Shown in pieces: positions 1 through 9,447 of a DNA stretch of 43,784 nucleotides. The notes under the pieces are model-generated. The model saw only the letters and a list, made by a program, of their open reading frames with translations. It had not been told where the DNA came from and did no database searches. Each line of letters starts with the position of its first letter. Positions within the stretch are counted from its first letter, which is position 1. The DNA is from Gammaproteobacteria bacterium (GTDB lineage: Bacteria > Pseudomonadota > Gammaproteobacteria > SZUA-229): positions 1-43,784 of the forward strand of contig JAUVDN010000007.1 of the NCBI GenBank assembly GCA_030595325.1, read 5' to 3'. The translations under genes and the position numbers were made by a program.

Positions 1-20
1 TTTTCATATCATTTCCTCAA
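1..20 (-). other. Possible start of a leftward gene leaving the window
   Basis: On the minus strand a GAGGAAA ribosome-binding-like motif (about 11-17) is followed after five bases by ATG at 7-5. Only two codons lie inside the window, so nothing can be said about the product. The call rests only on the motif and spacing. Confidence 0.2.
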
Positions 21-338
21 TTATTTTTTTAATTTAATATCACTTTAATGTCACTAATAACTAAATTTAATGATTTAAAGCGCAACATCGATTTCAATGC
101 TTGAGGCTAAATTAACGGCGAAAGCTATAAATATCCAGCAATCTGTTCGTCCATATTCGTGCGTTTAACGCAGCAAATAAAGGCTAATAATTCAAAGTGT
201 TACAGGCGGATAAAATGTAATTTGAACGAAAATGTACGATGATTATGACGACCTAAAGCAGGCACTCACAAGTCAGGTGGAATATATTGATTAGTGGCGG
301 GTTATAGCTGCTGGTTATAGCGGCCAATTAGCGACTAG
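21..338. other. Intergenic stretch without recognised gene
   Basis: This AT-rich stretch has no convincing ORF on either strand. It would hold the promoter of the gene that may start at position 7 and the 3' region of the sensor ending at 339. Nothing else was recognised. Confidence 0.4.
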
Positions 339-2207
339 TTAACTAGCGCGGGATTTAATACCGGATAACAGCTGGCGGAAGGCGTCCAAGGTGGCATGAA
401 GCTCCTGACATTGCTTAGCAGAGACCTTCTCACCCATATTACGCAAGACAAATTCAGCGGTATCTACCGCTCTCTGACTACGCGGATTTTTAGGACAGCT
501 ATCGATATTGAGGTACTTATCCAGCGTCCGGGTCGTTGGTGTTGATTTATCCATATATACCGGCCAAACCCCACTCTCTTCTGCCAGCTCAAGTTTTGAC
601 CTGCCCAGCTCATGTTGCCAGCAAGACAGTGCCAGATTCATGATTTTTACCACCTGCTCACGTAGCAGCGATTTCTGTGAGTCAACCTCATCGTCAGCAA
701 CACCCATTAAACCAAGGCTTCCCAGTCCAGAAATCGCACCAGGGTTGTCTTTTGCAAAGGCCAGCAAACTACTCAATGTCTGCTCAACCGCATTCAATCG
801 CAGATCACTCTGCGTCGAAGATACTTTATCTTCGCCAGCTGAAGTATCCAGAACAATAGCCACACCGCTCCGCCCCATGACATCGACGATATTAATACTG
901 GCATGACGCTGAAACACGTGACCATCTTTATGTTTACAGTTAAGCGAGATCTGCAGATTGCTCTGCTGTGAACTGTCGGCGCCCGCCTCTTTTAAAAGAG
1001 TCACAATATCATCGGTAAATAAATCCGCCGTATCCAGATCAACAATCTCTTCACTGGCATATCCAAACAGGCGGGTCGCTCCTTCATTGAAATAGACCGC
1101 ATCATTATCGTGATCAAAACAAGCTAACGCGCTGTCATCCAGATCAAGTAATCGCTGCAAGTCATTTGTCCGCATTCTTACCTGGTCTGTCATCGAGTTA
1201 AACGCATCTGCCAGGATATGAAATTCTCTCAGCCCTTTATTATTAACCGTCAGCTCAAGATTGCCATGTGTTATCCGCTCCATATCAGTAATCATACGGC
1301 TCACCGGTGAAAACAGAAAACGGTTAAATAACCACAGCGCAAACAACAAGGTGCTGAGCGACAATATCAGGAACCCAGAAATTGTTACGGTCTGTGTCTG
1401 CCCCATCTCACGACTCAGCTCTTCAATATTTTCATAACCTGCAATGTTGTACGCAGGTTTTCCATCAGAAGCATGCAAGATAAATTCAACAGGCAAGTGA
1501 CCATCCGTAATTTCCTGATTATTCGTGTTGACCTGCTGACCTGTCATAGAATAGATGCGTACTGGCGTTCTGGTAATGTTGCCGATATCAGGAAGATTGA
1601 AAACCGGGTTAACAATAATTTCAAGATAAGCCACTGGGCGCAGGCCGCCTAGTGGCACCAGCGTTGAAAACATCGGCCCTTCTGCTGACAGCCATAAAGC
1701 ATCAATTGCCTTCAGGCGATCGGAAGGTTTTCTGTTGGTGATAATTGCTGATATGTAAGGAGTAAGTTCATTGCCCAGATTTTCACGCCCCGCACTGCTC
1801 TCAGCAATCATTTCGAGCTGCAGGTTATAGACCCTGATTTTCTCCAGATCAATTGCGGCGAATCCGACAAAGCCATTAACGAAAGGGTCATCAAGTAAAT
1901 TAATCACCTGCTTGCCCGATACTTTTGCTACCGCTTCTGTTGCCGCTTTTGTCGAGGCAGTGACGGCCGAAATCAGTTCGCTGTTATGACCGAGTTTCAT
2001 TCCCAGATCGAAGGTGCGACTTCTCAGCTGATTTAGCATCTCATGCGAGGCAACCTCGATAACACGTGACAGACTGTTGATCTGCGCATCCAGCGCAGAC
2101 TGTTTAAAGTAGGTTCCTGCAAACAACGATAAAACAATCGCAATAACACCAATCATGCTAAAGATAGCAATGGTTGAGGATTTAATAGATAGCGATTCGA
2201 TCTTCAT
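339..2207 (-). CDS. Membrane sensor protein with HAMP and PAS domains
   Basis: Probable membrane signal-transduction protein of about 622 residues. A membrane segment near residues 12-34 is followed by a periplasmic region of roughly 240 residues, a second membrane segment near 275-300, a HAMP linker near 300-347 and a PAS domain near 355-455. No histidine-kinase, GGDEF, EAL or methyl-accepting domain follows. The last ~110 residues are a domain I cannot name, with a distinctive SGVW...TRTLDKYL...CPKNPR pattern. The ATG at 2207 is preferred over the in-frame TTG at 2210. A rhodanese gene lies upstream on the same strand 60 bases away. The output partner is unknown. Confidence 0.8.
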   Translation of the reverse strand: MKIESLSIKSSTIAIFSMIGVIAIVLSLFAGTYFKQSALDAQINSLSRVIEVASHEMLNQLRSRTFDLGMKLGHNSELISAVTASTKAATEAVAKVSGKQVINLLDDPFVNGFVGFAAIDLEKIRVYNLQLEMIAESSAGRENLGNELTPYISAIITNRKPSDRLKAIDALWLSAEGPMFSTLVPLGGLRPVAYLEIIVNPVFNLPDIGNITRTPVRIYSMTGQQVNTNNQEITDGHLPVEFILHASDGKPAYNIAGYENIEELSREMGQTQTVTISGFLILSLSTLLFALWLFNRFLFSPVSRMITDMERITHGNLELTVNNKGLREFHILADAFNSMTDQVRMRTNDLQRLLDLDDSALACFDHDNDAVYFNEGATRLFGYASEEIVDLDTADLFTDDIVTLLKEAGADSSQQSNLQISLNCKHKDGHVFQRHASINIVDVMGRSGVAIVLDTSAGEDKVSSTQSDLRLNAVEQTLSSLLAFAKDNPGAISGLGSLGLMGVADDEVDSQKSLLREQVVKIMNLALSCWQHELGRSKLELAEESGVWPVYMDKSTPTTRTLDKYLNIDSCPKNPRSQRAVDTAEFVLRNMGEKVSAKQCQELHATLDAFRQLLSGIKSRAS

Positions 2208-2269
2208 CAAATTATTATAGACCGGTTACGGCAGATCTGTTGTAAGCCATAGCTGCCGTAGAAATATTA

Positions 2270-2731
2270 CTAATTTGTTACCACCGGTAGACGTTTTTCA
2301 GACCACTCATTCCAACCACCGCGGAACCAGATCAACTTACTATAACCCCAGCTTTTTGCTTTTTTGATGGAATCACTGCTTCGCAGGCAACGCGTGCCAT
2401 TACAGTAAAACAGGATTGCCTTAGATTTGTCCGGTGAGAGCAGCTCGAGATCCTCACGTTTTAACCGGGTATTTAAGATATTAACTGCCCCTTCGATATG
2501 GCCTTTCATATATTCTGTTTTTTTACGTGAATCGATAACCGTCAGCTCAGGGTCAGCAAGAATCATTTCGATTGTTTCTTCGGCAGAAACAACCATCACA
2601 TCCTGAATATTCTCCGGGGCATGCGGCTTCTGCTCGGCAAACAAAGCTGATGAAAACAGTAGCGTTATGCTCACTACGGTTACTCTCAGGTAATCTAAGC
2701 TGAATAAATCATTTAACATTCTGTTACCCAC
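2270..2731 (-). CDS. Exported rhodanese-like protein
   Basis: Single-domain rhodanese of about 153 residues. An N-terminal hydrophobic segment (about 16-32, ending ALFAEQ) looks like a signal peptide, so the protein probably acts in the periplasm. The rhodanese hallmarks are visible: VIDSRKKTEYMKGHIEGAVN (CH2A-like) and the active-site loop FYCNGTRCLRS, with the catalytic Cys in YCNG. The C-terminal FRGGWNEW is also typical. It could move sulfane sulfur between carriers; substrate unknown. It sits upstream of the HAMP-PAS sensor on the same strand. It is the first of five rhodanese-like genes here. Confidence 0.88.
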   Translation of the reverse strand: MGNRMLNDLFSLDYLRVTVVSITLLFSSALFAEQKPHAPENIQDVMVVSAEETIEMILADPELTVIDSRKKTEYMKGHIEGAVNILNTRLKREDLELLSPDKSKAILFYCNGTRCLRSSDSIKKAKSWGYSKLIWFRGGWNEWSEKRLPVVTN

Positions 2732-3050
2732 CGTCTAGCACCCATCGATTGGCTACTTTTATTAACTACTTATTATTAACTACTTATTTATGCATTATAC
2801 AGAGGTAGATATAAAGCTGAAGCCTCGCATTAATCAGTCAAATTACAGTCATCCCGAGCCGGTGCTTATACTGAGTCTTATTTAGTGCAAACCCCTTAAA
2901 TTTAATTCTTTACAACCGCGTTAAATAAGCCATTTTGTTTGAATAGTGACAGATATACTCTATAACTATTTAATACCCGTCGAGCCTTATTACTCGACCC
3001 GACAGATCAAGCCGCCAGATCAAGAAAAAGCAACAGTTTCAAGGTACATT
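2732..3050. other. Divergent intergenic region with a 14-bp tandem repeat
   Basis: This region separates the leftward rhodanese from the rightward response regulator and must hold both promoters. A perfect tandem duplication of ATTAACTACTTATT occupies 2761-2774 and 2775-2788, on the rhodanese side. A GTG at 2946 opens an in-frame extension of the next gene but has no visible ribosome-binding site. Confidence 0.45.
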
Positions 3051-4145
3051 ATGTGTGACGACAACGCCGATAGACCAGAGATTCTCTTCGTCGACGACTC
3101 GAAGACTGCACGTGCCGCCGCAAGCAAGATACTTTCAAAACAATACATCGTTCATCAAGCTGAAAACGGCAAAGAAGCATGGAAAAAGCTGGAAAAAAAT
3201 CCTGATTTTGCGGTTGTATTTGCTGACATACAGATGCCGGTAATGAACGGTCTGCAACTGCTCAAACATATCCGCACATCACCTGACAGACGTATCGCAC
3301 AAAAACCGATTATTATGATTACTGGCCACTCAGATTCTCATGCTGCGATGCGCGCGGTATTTGAAATGGGTGCAACAGGTTTTATCTCGAAACCGTTTAG
3401 TGACATCGACTTAATTAGTTGCGCCTGCTCATACATCAGCCTTAACCAGAGACTTAATGATCTTGAAGATACATTAGGTATCGATCGACAGTCCGGCCTG
3501 TACAATGCTTCACGATTTGAAGCCGAAGGCTGTAAGGCGCTCTCCATGTCTCTGCGACACCAGATGGAGCTTTCGATTGCCTATATTGAGCTTAATGCTT
3601 TATCTGACATCAGTGATAATCACAGTAATAGAGCCGCAACACAGATAGTCGTTGAAGTCGGCAAACGCATCCAGAAACATCTACGTGATGAAGAGATTGT
3701 TGCGCGAATTGGTCCTTCTAAATTTGCACTTCTGTTGCCAGCCACCAGTAGCACTAATTCAAAAACCGCTATTGCACGCGTTCAGAAAATGATCAAAAGC
3801 ATGACCTTCGTTATCAATAAAAACAAAGTTCGTGTTAGCATCGCCGCAGGAATTTCCAGCATTGATTTAAACGACATAGAACTTAGCTTCAATGATCTTT
3901 GTTTGCGAGCAGATAGCGCTTTACAGCAATCCATCAATAGTGAAAACGGTGCTATCACCAATTATCTCGATGAAACATCGGCAGGCAGTAATAAAAAAGT
4001 ACAGTACGATTACTTCTTAAACAAATCATTGCCATACATTATTGATGGCAACTTCAGCAAGATACCTGATGATCACATCAAACACGTGATGGGCATTCTA
4101 AAACCTTTTATCAGATACGCCTCTCTCAAGAACCATGCGGCATAA
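3051..4145 (+). CDS. Response regulator with degenerate GGDEF domain
   Basis: Receiver domain (EILFVDDS start, phosphoacceptor Asp in VFADIQMPVMNG, KPF near the end) joined to a GGDEF-like domain. The catalytic signature is replaced: RIGPSKFALLLP stands where R-x-GGDEF is expected, so diguanylate cyclase activity is unlikely. A tail of about 50 residues follows. I chose ATG 3051 because AAGG at 3041-3044 is correctly spaced; an in-frame GTG at 2946 would add 35 residues. It may act as a c-di-GMP or phosphorylation-dependent adaptor. It converges with selO, a strong terminator lying between. Confidence 0.82.
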   Translation: MCDDNADRPEILFVDDSKTARAAASKILSKQYIVHQAENGKEAWKKLEKNPDFAVVFADIQMPVMNGLQLLKHIRTSPDRRIAQKPIIMITGHSDSHAAMRAVFEMGATGFISKPFSDIDLISCACSYISLNQRLNDLEDTLGIDRQSGLYNASRFEAEGCKALSMSLRHQMELSIAYIELNALSDISDNHSNRAATQIVVEVGKRIQKHLRDEEIVARIGPSKFALLLPATSSTNSKTAIARVQKMIKSMTFVINKNKVRVSIAAGISSIDLNDIELSFNDLCLRADSALQQSINSENGAITNYLDETSAGSNKKVQYDYFLNKSLPYIIDGNFSKIPDDHIKHVMGILKPFIRYASLKNHAA

Positions 4146-4318
4146 CACCTGAAACGTAAAATTCAAAGTCTGAATTTTAGTCAAGCTCACTGCTCTAACA
4201 CATTACTTTTCGTCAACCGATTGGCGTAACACGTCAAATTACAAGACATTAATCACGCTATTATTTCGTTACGGTTAATGATTATTAATCATAATTTCAT
4301 GGCACATCCCTTTAGTAA

Positions 4319-4352
4319 CACCGGGGCTTTAAATAACCCCGGTGCTTTTTAA
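4319..4352. terminator. Bidirectional hairpin terminator
   Basis: Perfect 8-bp stem CACCGGGG (4319-4326) and CCCCGGTG (4337-4344), followed by CTTTTTAA on the plus strand. It lies between the convergent response regulator (+) and selO (-) and could serve both. Confidence 0.8.
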
Positions 4353-4379
4353 TGTAGTGACCGCAATAACCTGGTCACT

Positions 4380-5879
4380 TTAAGTACCACAGAAGGTTTG
4401 CCTAACAACTTCGTTCGGCTCTGGTGGTCGCATGTAGCTTTCCTTGCACTCTTGTTCTTCATACGGATTCTGCAAGACTTCATGTAGCGCATGAAACACA
4501 GAAAAATCATGGTTATCTTCCGCCGCTCTAATCGCGGCTTCTATCTGATGATTGCGGGGAATGTATACCGGGTTTATTGATTGCATTGACGTTTGTCGCT
4601 GTTCATCACTCTGCACCTGAACAGCTAAACGCTGACGCCACTTTATCAACCATTCATCGAACAACTCTGAATTACCGAACAGTTGTCTTATTTCAGTCTC
4701 GTGCTTTGATGATTGCGTAGCAGACAGACGAGAAAGGAAATAAAACGTCAGTGTGAAATCCGCATTATTATCAGCCATTATATTAAACAGCTCTTCGATA
4801 AGACTTTTATCTTCATGCTGTTTAATTTTATCTGATGACGCAATCAGACCAAACTTGGCCTGCATACCCGACAACCAGTTCTCCTGATACGACTCAACAA
4901 AGGATTCCAGAATATTCTGCGCAATTGCTATTGCAGCATCGCTATCCTCGTGCATTAACGGTAACAAAGTTTCTGCCAGCCGAGATAGATTCCACAAACC
5001 AATAGAAGGCTGATTACTATATGCGTAACGCCCATTGCGGTCGATCGAACTAAACACCTGATTATGATCATAGCTATCCATAAAAGCACAGGGACCATAA
5101 TCGATGGTCTCTCCTGCAACAGACATATTATCGGTATTCATTACGCCATGAATAAAGCCCAACTGCATCCACTGTGCGATTAATGCTGCCTGACGTTCAA
5201 CTATAGATTGCAATAACGCTACATAAGGATTATCTGTGTCACGAGTCTGCGGATAATTACACTCGATGACATAATCAGCCAACTTGCGTACAGACTCAGC
5301 ATCACCTTTCGCAGAAAAATATTCAAACGAACCGACTCGGATAAAACTGCTAGCGATGCGTGCGATGATGCCACCTGGCAACAAACGCTCCCTGGCTACA
5401 TCTTCACCCGTGGTCACCGCTGCAAGTGCGCGCGTGGTTGGCACATTCAGTTTTTCCATTGCCTCGCTGACCAGATATTCACGAAGTACCGGACCCAGAG
5501 CAGCGCGTCCATCACCACCTCGTGAGTATAGTGTTCGACCAGAGCCCTTAAGCTGCAAATTAAAACCCTTACCTTCCGGACTAACAAACTCACCTAACAA
5601 AATAGCACGACCATCACCTAACTGCGGGTTAAAACTGCCGAACTGATGACCCGCATAAGCCATCGCCAATGGTTCCGCTCCTTCAGGCAGTCGGTTGCCT
5701 GAAAAAATTTCCGCGATTTCAGTCGGCATTAAATCTGCTGTAGACAAACCAAGCGACTCAGCAAGACCCTCATTAAACTTAATGAGCCCCGGCTTAGCAA
5801 CCAGAACAGGAGAGATTTTTTCATAAAACCCCACGCCTAAGCTTATGTATTTATTGTTAAATGCTATTATTTCCAACAT
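4380..5879 (-). CDS. selO: Protein adenylyltransferase SelO (YdiU/UPF0061 family)
   Basis: Pseudokinase-fold enzyme that transfers AMP from ATP to Ser/Thr/Tyr of target proteins, in cytoplasm. The 499-residue length is near the family norm. Diagnostic stretches are AYAGHQFGSFNPQLGDGRA, LKGSGRTLYSRGGDGRAALG, GVMNTDNMS, DYGPCAFMDSY and NQPSIGLWNLSRLAETL. The third-last residue is Cys (ending FCGT), matching the family's C-terminal Cys that in E. coli forms a disulfide with an internal Cys; the internal Cys here is probably that of YGPCAFMD. In many eukaryotes the C-terminal position is selenocysteine; here it is Cys. The gene stands alone between opposing terminator and a 200-bp gap. Confidence 0.95.
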   Translation of the reverse strand: MLEIIAFNNKYISLGVGFYEKISPVLVAKPGLIKFNEGLAESLGLSTADLMPTEIAEIFSGNRLPEGAEPLAMAYAGHQFGSFNPQLGDGRAILLGEFVSPEGKGFNLQLKGSGRTLYSRGGDGRAALGPVLREYLVSEAMEKLNVPTTRALAAVTTGEDVARERLLPGGIIARIASSFIRVGSFEYFSAKGDAESVRKLADYVIECNYPQTRDTDNPYVALLQSIVERQAALIAQWMQLGFIHGVMNTDNMSVAGETIDYGPCAFMDSYDHNQVFSSIDRNGRYAYSNQPSIGLWNLSRLAETLLPLMHEDSDAAIAIAQNILESFVESYQENWLSGMQAKFGLIASSDKIKQHEDKSLIEELFNIMADNNADFTLTFYFLSRLSATQSSKHETEIRQLFGNSELFDEWLIKWRQRLAVQVQSDEQRQTSMQSINPVYIPRNHQIEAAIRAAEDNHDFSVFHALHEVLQNPYEEQECKESYMRPPEPNEVVRQTFCGT

Positions 5880-6100
5880 GCTCTATGACAACTTGTACTC
5901 TGACAACTTGCTCTCTTATTACGAAAAGCGCCAATTAATCGGCAATTAGCAGTTTAACTCACCACGCATACCTCAAACTCAGAGAAAACTTAAGGGAATG
6001 GAGCGCCTGGATGTCAGCCATTGCGAATTATCAATGACTCTATAGCAACAATACCTTACCATTTTACTCAGGTATTAAAACTCTAATATAGGTAGTGACG

Positions 6101-6694
6101 ATGAATAACAAAGCATTGATAATGGCAGCTATTATTACACTAGCTTTCAGCTCTAACGTATCGGCAGCAGCAAAACCTGTTGACCCTAAAAAACAGACGC
6201 CTTGGGATCTATACGTAGACTCCAGAGAAGCATATGAGCTAAAAATACAATTAGGCGATGACGCATTGTTTATTGATGTGCGCGACCCCACAGAAATTCA
6301 ATTTACAGGTTTCACTGATATTGTTGATGTGAACATACCTTACATGTTTGCCAATATCCAGAAATGGAACAGCAAAAAATCTATTTTAAAGATGGAGAAA
6401 AATCCAGACTTTATTACTGATATCGAAAAAATATTAAGCAAAAACAACTTAAGCAAAGATGATGCTGTAATCATTATGTGTAGATCCGGTGGTACGCGAG
6501 GTGCACCAGCAGCCAATGTTCTTTTCGATAAAGGCTTCAAAAAAGTTTATGTAGTAACTGACGGCTTTGAAGGTGGTACTTTAAAAGAAGGCGATAACAA
6601 AGGTTGGCGATTAAAAAATGGCTGGAAGAATTCTGACCTGCCATGGAGCTATAAATTAAACAAAGATAAAATGTATTACAAAAATTCATTTTAA
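6101..6694 (+). CDS. Exported rhodanese-like protein, extended form
   Basis: About 197 residues with a signal peptide ending near NVSAAAKP, so probably periplasmic. The rhodanese fold is recognised by LFIDVRDPTEIQFTG and by the active-site loop MCRSGGTRGAPAA with the catalytic Cys. The insert between them (about residues 85-125) and the tail after VTDGFEGG are longer than in minimal rhodaneses and resemble periplasmic forms ending in a Trp/Lys-rich extension. ATG 6101 is preferred over GTG 6095. The SQR-like flavoprotein lies about 130 bp downstream on the same strand, so the two may handle the same sulfur pool. Confidence 0.86.
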   Translation: MNNKALIMAAIITLAFSSNVSAAAKPVDPKKQTPWDLYVDSREAYELKIQLGDDALFIDVRDPTEIQFTGFTDIVDVNIPYMFANIQKWNSKKSILKMEKNPDFITDIEKILSKNNLSKDDAVIIMCRSGGTRGAPAANVLFDKGFKKVYVVTDGFEGGTLKEGDNKGWRLKNGWKNSDLPWSYKLNKDKMYYKNSF

Positions 6695-6720
6695 ACTTTT
6701 AAAATTGATGAACTTAAATA

Positions 6721-6748
6721 AAAAGAGGGAAGTTATACCCTCCTTTTG
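6721..6748 (+). terminator. Hairpin terminator after the rhodanese
   Basis: Stem GAGGG (6725-6729) and CCCTC (6738-6742) with an A-run before and CTTTT after. It lies 30 bases downstream of the rhodanese stop and resembles a short member of the window's palindrome family. Confidence 0.6.
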
Positions 6749-6825
6749 TTTGGATACATAAAAACAATTGATTTTTGAGCTGATTTTTTCATTATAATCA
6801 GGTAACAGTGCGAGAGAACTCCATA

Positions 6826-7953
6826 ATGAAAAATATCACCATCATTGGCTCAGGCTTTGCCGGGCTAACAGCTGTCAGACAGCTGCGAAAGAAAGATAAA
6901 AGCTGCAGAATAACTGTAATTTCACCCTCGCCAGAACTTCACTATCTTCCCAGCCTGATTTGGGTACCAAGCGGTCTGCGTAAACGTGAAGACATCATCA
7001 TACCACTGTATAATTTTTTTAAACGTATGGATGTACATTTTCATGCTGCGCGAGTCATAGGGTTACGAGAAGATGGACGTATCGTTGAAACAGACAATGG
7101 CGAGGTAGAAAATGATGGCCTCATCATCGCATCCGGTGGCCGCTTTATAAAAAAACTTCCGGGAATCGAGAACGCAATCACACCTTGCGAAGGTATTGAC
7201 GCTGTTGAAGAAATAAAAAATCGACTCGATAAAATGGATAGCGGTACTATCGCCTTTGGTTTTGCAGGTAACCCTAAAGAACCTTCTGCTATGCGCGGCG
7301 GCCCGATGTTTGAATTTCTTCTCGGCACCGATACTTTACTGAGACAACGCGGCATACGCGATAAATTCAAGCTCGAATTTTTCACACCTGCGCCAAAGCC
7401 GGGCAACCGCCTCGGACCCAAAGCCGTTGATAAATTACTCAACGAGATGAAGAAACGAGGCATTCGCACACACCTCGGTCATAAACTAAAATCTTTTGAA
7501 GCCAATAAAGTTATTACCGAGGGTGGTGAGTTTAATACTGACCTAATCATTTTCATGCCAGGTATGACCGGCAACAAATGGTTTGATAATTCAAATCTAC
7601 CCCGCTCAAAAGGCGGCATGGTAAAAGCCAATAAACATTGCAAAGTAGAATCATTAGATGCTGTATATGTAGCCGGTGACTCAGGCAGTTTCCCAGGACC
7701 TGACTGGATGCCCAAGCAAGCGCATATGGCCGATTTGCAAGCCGAAGCGGCCGCAACAAATTTACTTGATGAACTTAACGATCAAGCAGCAGATGCAACA
7801 TTCAAGGTTGAGTTAATCTGCATCGTTGACAGCAATAACAAAGGCATGATGATTTCTCGCACAGAAAATAAAAACATCATGTTACCAGGCACCATCTTAT
7901 TTCACTGGGCTAAACGGTTCTTTGAATGGTTGTATTTACGTAAATACAAGTAA
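6826..7953 (+). CDS. FAD-dependent oxidoreductase, sulfide:quinone reductase-like
   Basis: Two-dinucleotide-binding-domain flavoprotein of about 375 residues. The FAD motif is ITIIGSGFAGLTAV at the N-terminus; VYVAGDSGSFPGPDWMPKQ is the C-terminal FAD/quinone-side motif of the SQR/FCSD family. Of the three Cys expected in a classical SQR, candidates exist in ITPCEG and ELICIVD, but the middle one before the GGPMFEF segment is absent (SAMRGG). It may oxidise sulfide or a related sulfur species with quinone as acceptor, or be an SQR paralogue with other chemistry. The C-terminal HWAKRFFEWLYLRKYK looks amphipathic, consistent with monotopic membrane association. ATG 6826 is preferred over GTG 6808. 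Confidence 0.8.
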   Translation: MKNITIIGSGFAGLTAVRQLRKKDKSCRITVISPSPELHYLPSLIWVPSGLRKREDIIIPLYNFFKRMDVHFHAARVIGLREDGRIVETDNGEVENDGLIIASGGRFIKKLPGIENAITPCEGIDAVEEIKNRLDKMDSGTIAFGFAGNPKEPSAMRGGPMFEFLLGTDTLLRQRGIRDKFKLEFFTPAPKPGNRLGPKAVDKLLNEMKKRGIRTHLGHKLKSFEANKVITEGGEFNTDLIIFMPGMTGNKWFDNSNLPRSKGGMVKANKHCKVESLDAVYVAGDSGSFPGPDWMPKQAHMADLQAEAAATNLLDELNDQAADATFKVELICIVDSNNKGMMISRTENKNIMLPGTILFHWAKRFFEWLYLRKYK

Positions 7954-7998
7954 CAGTATAAAACCAGATATTCATTAAGCTATTGCCCTGATCTCATC

Positions 7999-8031
7999 AA
8001 CCACCTATTTCTTAGTTAGTTGGTAGGTTGA
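7999..8031. terminator. Possible hairpin between convergent genes
   Basis: CAACCACC and GGTAGGTTG can pair with one bulged position around a 16-base loop. No strong T-run follows. It lies between the SQR-like gene and bcp, which converge. Confidence 0.3.
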
Positions 8032-8126
8032 AATCAATAGGCGTCATTTTTGAAATCATATTTCAAACTCATCGATCGAAACCATCTTGTAAACACCCGC
8101 GACACTAATGCCTAGCGCAAGTTTTG

Positions 8127-8591
8127 TTAAAGTGTTTTAACCTTCTCTAACATTTCCTGCGCATGACCATTGACAACCACACCATAGATAACATCGACAA
8201 GCTCACCATTTTTATTAATGACAAATGTTGAACGTACGACACCCATCTTCTTTATGCCATTTTTTTCTTTTTCCTGCCAGACGCCATAAGCTTCACATAG
8301 CTCTCCGGATATGTCGGCAAGAAGATCGACCTTAAGGCCAAATTTACTGATAAAGGACAGATGACTATCACAAGAATCTTTGCTGACACCAAGCACTACG
8401 GTATCAGCAGCAGCGAACTCACCGACCAACTCTGTAAATTGATTTGCTTCAATGGTGCATCCGGAGGTGTCATCTTTTGGATAAAAATACAGAACAACAT
8501 TTTTATCGTCTCTGTAATCTGACAAGTTGATGGTTTGGCCATCTTGATTTGTCGTACTAAATGCCGGTGCAGTTTGGTTATTCTCAAGCAT
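8127..8591 (-). CDS. bcp: Thioredoxin-dependent thiol peroxidase (Bcp/PrxQ)
   Basis: Atypical 2-Cys peroxiredoxin that reduces hydroperoxides, 154 residues, cytoplasmic. The motif YFYPKDDTSGCTIEANQF contains the peroxidatic Cys. The resolving Cys five residues later in classical PrxQ is replaced here by Ala/Asn (CTIEAN rather than CTxEAC), so it probably works as a one-Cys enzyme or uses another Cys such as that in LCEAYGVW. A GAGGAAA motif sits eight bases before the ATG at 8591. It stands as a single gene. Confidence 0.93.
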   Translation of the reverse strand: MLENNQTAPAFSTTNQDGQTINLSDYRDDKNVVLYFYPKDDTSGCTIEANQFTELVGEFAAADTVVLGVSKDSCDSHLSFISKFGLKVDLLADISGELCEAYGVWQEKEKNGIKKMGVVRSTFVINKNGELVDVIYGVVVNGHAQEMLEKVKTL

Positions 8592-8730
8592 GGTGATTTC
8601 CTCTCCTCATAATTTTGAGGCAATAATACCAATTACAGAAGCAGAGAACACCGATGAAACTTAAGGATACATATCAAAATGAGGTCAAACTCGATTAATA
8701 TACTAATAAGTACAACTGCTGGTGAAAATA

Positions 8731-9426
8731 ATGCAACCAAGAATGCTGGCGATAATAATCACGATATTGCCTTTACTTGTTACTAATGGAGTCTACTTAC
8801 TGAGCGCCTACGAAGGTCTCATCCCCTGGTGCATACCTTACATCGATGGCTGCACTACTATCAGCAGAGCCGCGCGTAGCGGTAATTCAATATATATCTT
8901 TCGTGCCACAATGATGGCTTACAGCGTGTTACTTATCTGGTTCTGGATATATGCACAACAGTGGTTAAACCTGCTTTATGGCTATACCACAAAAGCTTCT
9001 CGCATCATTTTATGGCTAGGAATAGTTAGCGCGCTATTTCTTGTTCTCTACATCGATTACCTAGGCACCACTGGCGAAATTAATCGATTCATGCGCCGAT
9101 ATGGCATCATGATTTTTTTCACCTTTACACCTCTGGCTCAATTATTACTGCTTAAACAACATTACAGAATCTTGCAGTCTGTGCACGATGGATCAAAAAG
9201 GCCGGACCCCATAAAACCGGCGGTATTACAGTATCAACTTATTGTTTTACTGTTAATGTTGCTCACCGGAATAATCAGCATCGTACTGGATGCCACCAAC
9301 AACAAAACGGATGCGAGTCAAAATATCGTAGAATGGAATTTCTCACTATTACTGAATCTGTATTTTGTAGGTATGATCTATATGTGGAAGAATTACAGGT
9401 ATCACTTAACTAATAAATTCGAATGA
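8731..9426 (+). CDS. Six-helix membrane protein, Frag1/DRAM/Sfk1-like
   Basis: About 231 residues with six predicted membrane segments. The pattern CIPYIDGCTTISRAAR after the first helix is typical of the Frag1/DRAM/Sfk1 family. Function in bacteria is unknown. ATG 8731 preceded by GGTG is chosen over GTG 8722. It converges with the lipoprotein gene at 9448, with only about 20 bases between. Confidence 0.7.
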   Translation: MQPRMLAIIITILPLLVTNGVYLLSAYEGLIPWCIPYIDGCTTISRAARSGNSIYIFRATMMAYSVLLIWFWIYAQQWLNLLYGYTTKASRIILWLGIVSALFLVLYIDYLGTTGEINRFMRRYGIMIFFTFTPLAQLLLLKQHYRILQSVHDGSKRPDPIKPAVLQYQLIVLLLMLLTGIISIVLDATNNKTDASQNIVEWNFSLLLNLYFVGMIYMWKNYRYHLTNKFE

Positions 9427-9447
9427 TACCCATCAACAGCTCTTAAT

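Noticed and set aside
508-906. Plus-strand ORF of 132 codons inside the HAMP-PAS gene
   Set aside because: It is the complementary shadow of the sensor gene, with Ser/Arg-rich composition and no start signal.
7041-7469. Minus-strand ORF of 142 codons inside the SQR-like gene
   Set aside because: Antisense shadow of a well supported flavoprotein.
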